This document shows, piece after piece, positions 54,717 through 62,686 of a DNA stretch of 64,000 nt. Positions within the stretch are counted from its first letter, which is position 1; every line of letters starts with the position of its first letter. The notes beneath the pieces were generated by a model. That model worked only from the letters and a program-made list of their open reading frames with translations. It was not told where the DNA came from and did not search any database. This stretch comes from Sphingobium nicotianae. Lineage in GTDB: Bacteria; Pseudomonadota; Alphaproteobacteria; Sphingomonadales; Sphingomonadaceae. The stretch is taken from positions 310,001 through 374,000 of the forward strand of contig NZ_JAHGAW010000001.1 in assembly GCF_018603885.1 (NCBI RefSeq), written 5' to 3'. The position numbers were made by a program, and so were the translations under genes.

Positions 54717-55937
54717 ATGACCGGCGCGTCCATGAAGCTCGCCTATCTCCTCAACACCTATCCGCTGATCAGCACGACCTTCATCCGGCGTGAGATCCAG
54801 GCGATCGAGGCGCTGGGCCAGCCGGTCGAGCGCTTCGCCGTGCGCGACTGGGATGGCGAACTGGTCGATCCGGACGACATCGCCGAGCATGGCAAGACGC
54901 GCTACATCCTGACCGGCGGCAAAAGCGCGCTGCTGCGCGACGTGTTGCTCACCCTGCTCGCCCATCCGCTGCGCACCCTCATGCTGCTGCCGCTCTGGTG
55001 GCGGGTGTGGCGCAATGCCGAGCGCAAGTTCGTCGAACATGTCGCCTATCTGCTGGAAGCCATGGCCTTTGCCCGCCGCGCCGGAGCGCTGGACGTCGAT
55101 CATGTCCATGTCCACTTCTCGACCAACGCGGCGACAGTCGCCCTGTTCGCTCGCCGCTTGGGCGGCCCCAGCTACAGCATCACGGTCCACGGCCCGGACG
55201 AGATCGTCCCCGGCGAACCGGCCCGCCTTTCCATCCGCGAGAAGGCGCGCGACGCCGCCTTCCTCGTCGCCATCACCCGCTATTGCCGCGACCGTATCGC
55301 GCAGGAGGCGCCGGACAGCGCCGACAAGATCCGCATCGTTCCGTGCGGCATCGATCTCGCCCAATTCCCCTTCTCGCCCGATCCGCCCGCGAGCAGCCGC
55401 GTCATCTGCATCGGCCGCCTCTGCGCCAACAAGGGGCAAATCCACATCCCGCCCGCCATCGCCCAGGTGATCGAGGAATTCCCCGATCTGGTCGTCGAGC
55501 TGATCGGTGGTGGCGAGGACGAGGCGGCGATCCGCGCCGCGATCGCCCGCCACAAGGTCGAGGATCATGTCATCGTGCATGGCTGGGGCACCGGGGCCTA
55601 TGTCCGCGAGCAGCTGCTCGCCGGCCGGGCAATGCTCCTGCCCAGCTATGCCGAGGGTCTGCCGATCGGCATCATGGAAGCCTTCGCCATCGGCCGCCCG
55701 GTGCTGAGCACGACGATCGCGGGCATTCCCGAGCTGCTGGACGGCGACTGCGGCTGGATCTTCGCGCCGGGCGACGAGAGTGCCATAGCGGACGCCCTGC
55801 GCGGCATCATGCGCGCGACGCCGGAGCAGCGGGCCGCCATGGGCGCGGAGGGACGCCGCCGGGTCGAGGAGCGGCATGATCTGCACAAGTCCGCGCAGAC
55901 ATTGTTGCTCGCATTTCAGAACCGCCCTGCCACCTGA
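54717..55937 (+). CDS. GT4-family glycosyltransferase
   Basis: 406 residues, with an alternative ATG five codons later (54732, MKLAYLLNTYPLISTTFIRREI). GT-B fold: acceptor half with DHVHVHFSTNAATVALF and SITVHGPDEIV, donor half with ICIGRLCANKGQIHIPPAI, LIGGGEDEAAIRA, VHGWGTGAYVREQL and the nucleotide-sugar motif PSYAEGLPIGIMEAFAIGRPVLST (EGLPxxxxE). It resembles WcaL/EpsF-like exopolysaccharide transferases. It follows the symporter remnant directly, and no other polysaccharide gene is linked, so the product is unknown. Confidence 0.9.
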   Translation: MTGASMKLAYLLNTYPLISTTFIRREIQAIEALGQPVERFAVRDWDGELVDPDDIAEHGKTRYILTGGKSALLRDVLLTLLAHPLRTLMLLPLWWRVWRNAERKFVEHVAYLLEAMAFARRAGALDVDHVHVHFSTNAATVALFARRLGGPSYSITVHGPDEIVPGEPARLSIREKARDAAFLVAITRYCRDRIAQEAPDSADKIRIVPCGIDLAQFPFSPDPPASSRVICIGRLCANKGQIHIPPAIAQVIEEFPDLVVELIGGGEDEAAIRAAIARHKVEDHVIVHGWGTGAYVREQLLAGRAMLLPSYAEGLPIGIMEAFAIGRPVLSTTIAGIPELLDGDCGWIFAPGDESAIADALRGIMRATPEQRAAMGAEGRRRVEERHDLHKSAQTLLLAFQNRPAT

Positions 55938-56041
55938 CCGTTATCCCAGCGACCCGTAGGGCGACCGAAGGTCAACGCTGGGATCTCGTCCGGGAGGTCA
56001 CCCATATCCGCAGCAGATCCCGGCTTTCGCCAGGATGACGA
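55937..56041. repeat. Palindromic intergenic repeat, copy D (expanded inner loop)
   Basis: Outer ends ACCGTTATCCCAGC and GCCAGGATGACGAG are inverted with mismatches, as in copies A-C. Between CCCAGC and GCTGGG of the left arm the usual four-base loop is replaced by about 25 bases (GACCCGTAGGGCGACCG and onward). It lies between the convergent GT4 and clpX genes. Confidence 0.7.
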
Positions 56042-56050
56042 GAGTATACA

Positions 56051-56088
56051 CAAAAAAAGCCCCCGACTTTCGCCGGAGGCTCTTTTAT
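56051..56088 (-). terminator. Rho-independent terminator of clpX
   Basis: On the minus strand AGCCTCCGGC, loop GAAA and GTCGGGGGCT form a 10-bp stem with two wobbles, followed by seven T residues (complement of 56052-56058). It lies about 20 bases after the clpX stop. A run of T also follows on the plus strand (CTTTTATT), so it may act in both directions. Confidence 0.88.
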
Positions 56089-56108
56089 TGTGTCAGACGG
56101 CGAACGTC

Positions 56109-57380
56109 TTAGGCCGCGTCGCTGCTCGCCTTGCGCTTGGTCTCAGCAAAGACGCGGACGGGATCCTTGCGGCCCTCGACCACATCCTTGTCGACCACCA
56201 CCTCGGTCACGCCTTCCATGGTCGGCAGGTCGAACATCGTGTCGAGCAGGATCGCCTCGATGATCGAGCGCAGGCCGCGTGCGCCAGTCTTGCGCTCGAT
56301 GGCACGCTGGGCGATCGCGGTGAGCGCGTCCTCGGTGAAGGTGAGGTCGACATCCTCCAGCTCGAACAGTTTGCCATATTGCTTGACCAGCGCGTTCTTC
56401 GGCTCGGTCAGGATCTGCACGAGCGCTGCGATGTCGAGATCCTCAAGCGTCGCGATGACCGGCAAGCGGCCCACAAACTCGGGGATGAGCCCGAATTTGA
56501 GGAGGTCCTCCGGCTCGCTCTGCTTGAGCAACTCGCCCGTGCGGCGCTCCTCCGGCGCGGCGACATGCGCGCCGAAGCCGATCGACTTGCCCTCGAGGCG
56601 GTCACCGATGATCTTCTCCAGACCCGCGAACGCGCCGCCACAGATGAACAGGATGTTGGTCGTGTCGACCTGCAGGAATTCCTGCTGCGGATGCTTGCGG
56701 CCGCCCTGCGGCGGCACGGAGGCGGTGGTGCCTTCCATCAGCTTCAGCAGCGCCTGCTGCACGCCCTCGCCCGAGACGTCGCGCGTGATCGAGGGATTCT
56801 CGGCCTTGCGGCTGATCTTGTCGATCTCGTCGATATAGACGATGCCGCGCTGCGCCTTCTCGACATTATAGTCGCTGGCCTGCAGCAGCTTCAGGATGAT
56901 ATTTTCGACATCTTCGCCGACATAGCCCGCTTCGGTCAGCGTCGTCGCATCCGCCATGGTGAAAGGCACGTCGAAGGTCTTGGCGAGCGTCTGGGCAAGC
57001 AGCGTCTTGCCGCAGCCGGTCGGACCCACCAGCAGGATGTTGGACTTGGCCAGTTCAACATCGCCGGCCTTGCCGCCATGCTCGAGCCGCTTGTAATGAT
57101 TGTGGACCGCCACCGAAAGCACGCGCTTGGCGCGCTTCTGGCCGATCACATAATCGTTGAGCACATCGCAGATCGCCTGCGGAGTCGGCGTGGCGCCGTC
57201 CTTGCGACCGACGAGACCGCCCTTGGTCTCCTCGCGGATGATGTCGTTGCAGAGTTCGACGCACTCATCGCAGATGAACACGGTCGGTCCGGCGATAAGC
57301 TTGCGCACCTCGTGCTGCGATTTGCCGCAGAACGAGCAGTAAAGAGTGCTCTTGGAGTCGCTGCCCTGGAGCTTCGTCAT
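56109..57380 (-). CDS. clpX: ATP-dependent protease ATPase subunit ClpX
   Basis: 423 residues, usual length. The N-terminal zinc domain has CSFCGKS and CDECVELC; Walker A is [15 protein letters not shown] near residue 118, Walker [11 protein letters not shown] near 185. The ClpP-binding loop IGFGAHV and C-terminal sensor [10 protein letters not shown] are present. It unfolds substrates for ClpP. clpP lies 221 bp upstream on the same strand. Confidence 0.98.
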   Translation of the reverse strand: MTKLQGSDSKSTLYCSFCGKSQHEVRKLIAGPTVFICDECVELCNDIIREETKGGLVGRKDGATPTPQAICDVLNDYVIGQKRAKRVLSVAVHNHYKRLEHGGKAGDVELAKSNILLVGPTGCGKTLLAQTLAKTFDVPFTMADATTLTEAGYVGEDVENIILKLLQASDYNVEKAQRGIVYIDEIDKISRKAENPSITRDVSGEGVQQALLKLMEGTTASVPPQGGRKHPQQEFLQVDTTNILFICGGAFAGLEKIIGDRLEGKSIGFGAHVAAPEERRTGELLKQSEPEDLLKFGLIPEFVGRLPVIATLEDLDIAALVQILTEPKNALVKQYGKLFELEDVDLTFTEDALTAIAQRAIERKTGARGLRSIIEAILLDTMFDLPTMEGVTEVVVDKDVVEGRKDPVRVFAETKRKASSDAA

Positions 57381-57601
57381 TCAGTCACCTCGTTAGACCT
57401 GCTCGGATAACATCGCATATGTTAACCCCGGGTGAGTCCGGGAACAGCCGAGCGGTCCTGTCTGACACAATATGTCGATCCTGAGACGAATCCACAACCC
57501 GTTCCGCGTGATATGCGCGCCGTGCCGAATTTCCGCCGTCTGATAGGTTAACCGACGCCGTCTTTCGAAGGCGCCGGCATGTGTTCGTCGCGCGTCTTTG
57601 A

Positions 57602-58237
57602 TTAGCTTCCGGGTGTTTCCGACACTTCGGGCCGCTTGCCATAGACTTCATCGACCAGACCGAAAGCTTTCGCTTCGTCTGCTTCGAGGAACGTATCGCG
57701 ATCCATCGCTGCCTCGATCTCGGCCAGTGACTTGCCGGTATAGTCGACATACAGATCATTGAGGCGCTTGCGGATCCGCAGGATTTCCTTGGCCTGGATC
57801 TCGATGTCGGACGCCATGCCCTGCGCGCCGCCGGAGGGCTGATGGATCATGATCCGCGAATTGGTCATCGCGTAGCGCATGCCCTTCTCGCCCGACGCGA
57901 GCAGGAAGCTGCCCATCGAGGCCGCCTGGCCGATGCAGACCGTGCCGACCTTGGGGCGGATATATTTCATCGTGTCGTGGATCGCCATGCCGCTGGTCAC
58001 CACGCCACCGGGCGAGTTGATGTACATCCAGATGTCCTTCTTCGGATTTTCCGATTCCAGGAACAGCAGCTGGGCGACGATCACCGAGGCCATATGATCC
58101 TCGACCTGGCCGGTCACGAAGATGATGCGCTCGCGAAGCAGGCGCGAATAGATGTCGAAACTGCGCTCGCCCCGGTTGGACTGTTCGATGACGATGGGGA
58201 CGAGAGCATTGAGCGGATCGAACGGAGGATTGATCAT
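57602..58237 (-). CDS. clpP: ATP-dependent Clp protease proteolytic subunit
   Basis: 211 residues. The catalytic Ser is in [11 protein letters not shown] near 105, His in IMIHQPSGG near 130 and Asp in MDRDTFL near 180; [17 protein letters not shown] is the conserved handle region. It forms the tetradecameric barrel used by ClpX and ClpA. The 221 bp between it and clpX may contain a separate clpX promoter. Confidence 0.98.
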   Translation of the reverse strand: MINPPFDPLNALVPIVIEQSNRGERSFDIYSRLLRERIIFVTGQVEDHMASVIVAQLLFLESENPKKDIWMYINSPGGVVTSGMAIHDTMKYIRPKVGTVCIGQAASMGSFLLASGEKGMRYAMTNSRIMIHQPSGGAQGMASDIEIQAKEILRIRKRLNDLYVDYTGKSLAEIEAAMDRDTFLEADEAKAFGLVDEVYGKRPEVSETPGS

Positions 58238-58297
58238 GGTCTGCTTTCTTTTGTTGGCCGGTGTGCGAGCACTACATCGGAGGTTTGGCGATTGACT

Positions 58298-59455
58298 TCA
58301 AGGTGCCCCGGGCGCTGGCGGCAGGGGCCGATGAATACGGCCACGCGCAAACGTCTGGCCCGGTCGTTCGATCAGGCGATAGCTCACATAGGAAAGGCAG
58401 ATCACCAACGCCAGGAACGAGATCGTCATGGCGTCGCCGAACAGCGCGCCCCCACCCACGGTATTGTGCCCGCCACTGCTGCTCACCAGATCCAGGCCAA
58501 GCCGCGAGCCGACTTTGCCCAGCACATTGACGAAGCGATAATAGATGAAACCGTGAATCATGTAGATCGAGTATGACAATGTGCCGAGCAGGACGAACGG
58601 GCCGGTCCTGAGCAAGCGGCTCACAATGCCGCGCTCGCGTGCGAACACCAGTACCGCCACGAAGAACATGAACGGTGCCGCGAGGGAAAGCGGGCCCGAT
58701 CCGGCCGCCGATACGAACATGATCGTCGCGACGAGCACGGCGAGTTCAACGAGCTGATCCGCGGCCGCACTCAGTCGCACCGACTCGATCCAGGCCGCGC
58801 ACCGCCAGCCGATCATGCCGAGCGCGAAGCCGAACAGGCAGCGCGCCAGCGCGCCGTCGTGGAACACCATGATGTAGCGGTCGGTCAGGTTGGCCAGATA
58901 GACGGGCGCGGCGACGATCATGACGAGCGCGATCGGCACCAGCCAGCGATGGGCATAGCGCAGCACCAGCGCGAAGATGAGGTAGGTCCAGATTTCGGCG
59001 GCAATCGACCAGCTCGGCCCGTTCCACGGCGTCGCGTCCGGCGGAAAGAAGATCTGCAGGAGAAACAGCGACTGCACGAAGGCTGCTAGCGAGAAAGGCC
59101 CTTCAAAAGGCCGTCGGCCGGCCATGCCCGGCATGAAAACGGCGAAAACGATCTCGAACGCCAGGAAGGCGAGCAGCATGACGAGATGCAGCGGATAGAC
59201 GCGTCCGAGCCGCAGCCACATGAACTCGCGGATGCGGAATCCGTCGATGAGCCTTTGCCCATAGCTGGAGCCGATCACGAAGCCGGACAGGACGAAGAAG
59301 AAATCCACGAACAGGAAAGCGTGCTTCACCACCGGCAGGGCCGAGATATGGCCCTGCGTCTCGAAATGCAGCAGCACGACCATGCAGGCGCACACGCCGC
59401 GCAGGCTATCGAGCGCGACGTAGCGGTGCTTTGGCTTGGCGGCTTCGAGGGTCAG
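58298..59455 (-). CDS. Acyltransferase 3 family membrane protein (non-standard start)
   Basis: 385 residues if started at CTG 59455. The first normal start codon (GTG 59395) would cut off RYVALDSLRG, the hallmark N-terminus of acyltransferase-3 proteins, yet the in-frame codons upstream back to a TAG contain no ATG, GTG or TTG. CGGGAG lies five to six bases before the CTG. About ten membrane helices follow, with the catalytic His in VVLLHFETQG and FVLSGFVIGSSYGQR, and SYSIYMIH late in the protein. Such enzymes O-acylate surface polysaccharide or lipids. If CTG is not used, the gene may be a 5'-damaged copy. Confidence 0.75.
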   Translation of the reverse strand: MTLEAAKPKHRYVALDSLRGVCACMVVLLHFETQGHISALPVVKHAFLFVDFFFVLSGFVIGSSYGQRLIDGFRIREFMWLRLGRVYPLHLVMLLAFLAFEIVFAVFMPGMAGRRPFEGPFSLAAFVQSLFLLQIFFPPDATPWNGPSWSIAAEIWTYLIFALVLRYAHRWLVPIALVMIVAAPVYLANLTDRYIMVFHDGALARCLFGFALGMIGWRCAAWIESVRLSAAADQLVELAVLVATIMFVSAAGSGPLSLAAPFMFFVAVLVFARERGIVSRLLRTGPFVLLGTLSYSIYMIHGFIYYRFVNVLGKVGSRLGLDLVSSSGGHNTVGGGALFGDAMTISFLALVICLSYVSYRLIERPGQTFARGRIHRPLPPAPGAP

Positions 59456-59590
59456 ACGAGGCTCCCGGACGGGACAGAGGCGAACGCGAACCTAGCGCCC
59501 AAAACGACGGGTAGGAAGGCATATGCGGTCTGGTGGCACCACATGCCTTAAAATTTCGTGGCGTGCCATTCGGGCCGGCGATCCGGCCAG

Positions 59591-60559
59591 TCAATCCTGG
59601 CGCGGTGCCGGAAGGGCGAGATAGGCGAGCCGCTTCACTTCCTGCCGTCCGCGCGTCACCGTGTCGAGGATGAGGCCCGTCATCACGTTGAGCGCCGCGA
59701 GGATCGTGAGGCCGACGATCGCGATGAAGGTCGGGAAGCGGGGCACGAGGCCGGTTTCCAGATAGGTCAGGATCACCGGTATGCCGAGGATGAACCCGAT
59801 GAGCACGAACAGGGCGGCGATGAATCCGAAGAACCAGAGCGGCCGCTCGACGCGATAGAGCTGGATCATCATGCGCAGGATCCGCCAGCCGTCGCGGAAG
59901 GTGCTGAGCTTGGAGACGGACCCCTCGGGCCGCGCGGCATAAGCCGTCATCAGTTCGCCCACCGGCATGCGCAGCTCCAGCGCATGCACCGACATCTCCG
60001 TCTCGATCTCGAAACCGGCGGAGAGGACCGGGAAGCTCTTGACGAACCGCCGGGAGAAAACGCGGTAGCCCGACAATATGTCGGTGAAGCTGCGCCCGAA
60101 CAGCTGCCGGAGCAATCCGGTGAGCAGCGTGTTGCCGAGCCGGTGCCCGCGCCGATAGGCCGCCTCCACCTCGGATTTGCGCGCGCCCACGACCATGTCG
60201 AGATTGTCCTCGATCATCATCGCGATCAGCGCCGGCGCCGCCGCCGCCTCATAGGTCGCGTCGCCATCGGCCATCACATAGATGTCGGCATCGACATCGG
60301 CGAACATCCGGCGCACGACATGGCCCTTACCCTGCTGGCGCACGCGCCGCACGATCGCGCCGGCCGCCCGGGCAACCTCCTCGCTGCCGTCCGAGCTGTT
60401 ATTGTCGAAGACGTAGATCGCCGCACCCGGCAGCGCCCGCGCGAAGCCGGCAATGGTCTCGCCAATCGCCGCCGCCTCATTGTAGCAGGGCAGCAAGACG
60501 GCGACCCGCACCGTCTCCGGCGCGGCGGGCCGGCCGGAGAGATGCGCATCAGTCGCCAT
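59591..60559 (-). CDS. GT2-family glycosyltransferase with C-terminal membrane helices
   Basis: 322 residues. GT-A fold: VAVLLPCYNEAAAIGETIAGF at the start, VFDNNSSDGSEE (nucleotide site), MADGDATYE as the DxD-like metal motif, and LSGYRVFSRRFVKSFP. Two membrane helices (about 240-262 and 275-300) end the protein, as in GtrB/DPM1-like polyprenyl-phosphate glycosyltransferases. It would load a sugar onto undecaprenyl phosphate for surface modification. It lies 135 bp upstream of the acyltransferase gene and 11 bp after tig. Confidence 0.9.
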   Translation of the reverse strand: MATDAHLSGRPAAPETVRVAVLLPCYNEAAAIGETIAGFARALPGAAIYVFDNNSSDGSEEVARAAGAIVRRVRQQGKGHVVRRMFADVDADIYVMADGDATYEAAAAPALIAMMIEDNLDMVVGARKSEVEAAYRRGHRLGNTLLTGLLRQLFGRSFTDILSGYRVFSRRFVKSFPVLSAGFEIETEMSVHALELRMPVGELMTAYAARPEGSVSKLSTFRDGWRILRMMIQLYRVERPLWFFGFIAALFVLIGFILGIPVILTYLETGLVPRFPTFIAIVGLTILAALNVMTGLILDTVTRGRQEVKRLAYLALPAPRQD

Positions 60560-60570
60560 GGCGTGCGACT

Positions 60571-62157
60571 TCAGCCTTCGGCCTTGGCCGTCTTCTTCTT
60601 GGGAGCGGCCTTCTTGGCCGGCTCGGCGTCGGCAGCAGCCTCGGCCTTGGGCGCGGCGGCGGCCTTCTTGGGCGCGGCCTTCTTGGCGGCTGGCTTGGCT
60701 TCCTCTGCTGCCGGCTCGGCTACCTCTTCCTTGGCGGCCGGCTTCTTGGCCGCAGCCTTCTTCGCCGGCTTGTGGTCATGACCGTGATGGTCGTGGCCGC
60801 AATCAGGTCCGTGAACATGGAGGTCGCCCTCCTCACTCTCGATGGCCGCTTCCAGGTCGGCGCGCGCGACGGTGCGCTCGCTGATCTCGGCATTGGCGAA
60901 GAGGAAGTCGACGACCTTGTCCTCATAGAGCGGGGCACGCAGCTGCGCGGCGGCCATCGGCTCGTTGCGGACATAGTCGATGAAGCGCTCGCGGTCCTGC
61001 GGGCTGTACTGCTGCGCGGCCTGCGCGATCAGGCGGTTCATCTCGGCCTGGGTGATCTCCACGCCATTGGCCTGGCCGATCTCGGAGAGCAGCAGACCGA
61101 GGCGCACGCGCCGCTCGGCGATCGAGCGATACTCGTCCCTGTCCTTCTCCATCTCGGCAAGCGCCTCGGCGGGGTCTTCCTCGTGACTGGCTTCATGCTC
61201 GAGCTGCGCCCAGATCTGGCTGAACTCGGCCTCGACCATGCTCGGCGGCACGTCGAAGTCGTGGCCGGCGGCAAGCTGGTCGAGCAGGCGGCGCTTCATG
61301 TAGGTGCGCGTCAGGCCGTTATGCTCCTGCTCGATCTGCCCCTTGAGCAGCTCCTTGAGCTTGTCGAGGCTCTCCAGGCCGAGCTGCTTGGCGAAGTCGT
61401 CGTCGACAGCGCGATCGGCCGGCAGCTTGACGGCGGTGATGACGAGATCGAAGGTCGCGTCCTTGCCGGCCAGGTTCGCGGCCTGATAATCAGCCGGGAA
61501 GGTGACGTTGATCTGCTTCTCGTCGCCGACCTTGACGCCGACGAGCTGGTCCTCGAAGCCGGGGATCAGATTGCCCGAGCCGATGGCGACCGCCATGCCG
61601 GAACCGGTGCCGCCCTCGAACGCCTTGCCGTCGACCTTGCCGACGAAATCCATCGTGACCTGATCGCCCTGCCCTGCGCCGTGACCTTCGGGGGCATCCT
61701 CATAGCGCGTGCTCTGCGCCGCGAGACGGCTCACCGCCTCATCGACCTGCTCGTCGCTCACGTCGACGATGAGGCGCTCCAGGGTGATGCCCTCGGTCTT
61801 GGGCGTCGGCACGACCGGCAGCACTTCGAGCGCGACCTTGATCTCGGCATCCTTGCCCGGCTCATAGCCCTCGTCGAGCTCGATCGACGGCTGCATGGCG
61901 GGACGCAGCTTCTTCTCGTTCATCAGCGCGTCGACGCCATCACGGACCGCCTTCTCGAGCGCCTCGCGCTGCAGCGAGGGGCCATGCATCTTGCGGACCA
62001 GATTGGCCGGCACCTTGCCGGGACGGAAGCCCGGCATGCGGACCTGCGGCGCGATCGTCTTGATCTCCTCGTCGACGCGCGCATCGATGTCCTTGGCGGC
62101 CAGGGTCAGCGTGTAGGCCCGCTTCAGGCCCTCGTTCAATGTCTCGACAATCTGCAT
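60571..62157 (-). CDS. tig: Trigger factor with His-rich and Lys/Ala-rich C-terminal tail
   Basis: 528 residues; ordinary trigger factors have about 430-450. The ribosome-binding tail GFRPGKVP is near residue 45, the FKBP-type PPIase domain (about 155-240) has VTMDFVGKVDGKAFEGG and IPGFEDQLVG, and the chaperone arms follow. From about residue 445 come a His cluster (HVHGPDCGHDHHGHDH) and 70 residues of Lys/Ala/Pro/Glu repeats (KKAAAKKPAAKEE and similar), like the basic tails of histone-H1-like proteins. It folds nascent chains at the ribosome exit. tig upstream of clpP-clpX is a usual order. Confidence 0.95.
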   Translation of the reverse strand: MQIVETLNEGLKRAYTLTLAAKDIDARVDEEIKTIAPQVRMPGFRPGKVPANLVRKMHGPSLQREALEKAVRDGVDALMNEKKLRPAMQPSIELDEGYEPGKDAEIKVALEVLPVVPTPKTEGITLERLIVDVSDEQVDEAVSRLAAQSTRYEDAPEGHGAGQGDQVTMDFVGKVDGKAFEGGTGSGMAVAIGSGNLIPGFEDQLVGVKVGDEKQINVTFPADYQAANLAGKDATFDLVITAVKLPADRAVDDDFAKQLGLESLDKLKELLKGQIEQEHNGLTRTYMKRRLLDQLAAGHDFDVPPSMVEAEFSQIWAQLEHEASHEEDPAEALAEMEKDRDEYRSIAERRVRLGLLLSEIGQANGVEITQAEMNRLIAQAAQQYSPQDRERFIDYVRNEPMAAAQLRAPLYEDKVVDFLFANAEISERTVARADLEAAIESEEGDLHVHGPDCGHDHHGHDHKPAKKAAAKKPAAKEEVAEPAAEEAKPAAKKAAPKKAAAAPKAEAAADAEPAKKAAPKKKTAKAEG

Positions 62158-62223
62158 ATCTCTAACTCAACGCTTTCCGCAGCTAAGAATCTCTTGGAAC
62201 GACAGGGGCGAGAGCCGCGCAAA

Positions 62224-62309
62224 CTGGTGCGGGCGAAGGGACTCGAACCCCCACATCTTGCGATACCAGAACCTAAATCTGGCGCGTCTACCAGTTTCGC
62301 CACGCCCGC
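62224..62309 (-). tRNA. tRNA-Leu (anticodon TAG)
   Basis: An 86-base class II tRNA on the minus strand: acceptor GCGGGCG with CGCCCGC, anticodon stem CCAGA/TCTGG with loop TTTAGGT giving TAG, variable arm ATCGCAAGATG, T-arm GGGTTCGAGTCCC and encoded ACCA end. It is 66 bp upstream of tig on the same strand. Confidence 0.96.
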
Positions 62310-62429
62310 ATCGGTCGCCGGTCGGCGGGCCATAGTGCAAGAGCGCCCAAAGGGCAAGGCTGGCTGACGCGGCGAAATGACACGGAACGATCGGCCCGGC
62401 GGCCCGTTCTGGGGCAAAGGAACATGCCC

Positions 62430-62612
62430 ATGGCCAGCCAACCCGAAATACCGCCGCCAGACACCATCCAACCCCAGTCGCCGCCGGAGACGCCGCCGAT
62501 GGAGCCGACACCCGAGCGCCCGTTCGAGGAGCCTCCGGAAATCGTCCCCGAAACGCCCAATGTCGACGAGCCGGACACGGGTGCTCCCGAAATCCCGCCG
62601 CCACCCGATTGA
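62430..62612 (+). CDS. Small proline/glutamate-rich protein
   Basis: 60 residues from the ATG at 62430, eight bases after AAAGGA; an ATG two codons earlier is too close to it. About a third of the residues are Pro and many are Glu or Asp (PEIPPPDTIQPQ, PPEIVPETPNVDEPD), so it is acidic and unstructured. No signal peptide or membrane segment. It is a free-standing gene between tRNA-Leu and gatB. I believe similar short PEIPP-type proteins exist in other sphingomonads; no function is known. Confidence 0.6.
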   Translation: MASQPEIPPPDTIQPQSPPETPPMEPTPERPFEEPPEIVPETPNVDEPDTGAPEIPPPPD

Positions 62613-62652
62613 AGCGTCGCTATTTGGTGACTCCTTGATCACCCTGAGGTCC

Positions 62653-62677
62653 GGCAACCCGGTTGCTCAGGGTTGCC
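62653..62677 (+). terminator. Hairpin between the Pro-rich gene and gatB 3' end
   Basis: GGCAACCC at 62653-62660 pairs perfectly with GGGTTGCC at 62670-62677 around a nine-base loop. It lies between convergent genes and may stop both transcripts; there is no T-tract on either side. Confidence 0.5.
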
Positions 62678-62686
62678 GACACGCCC

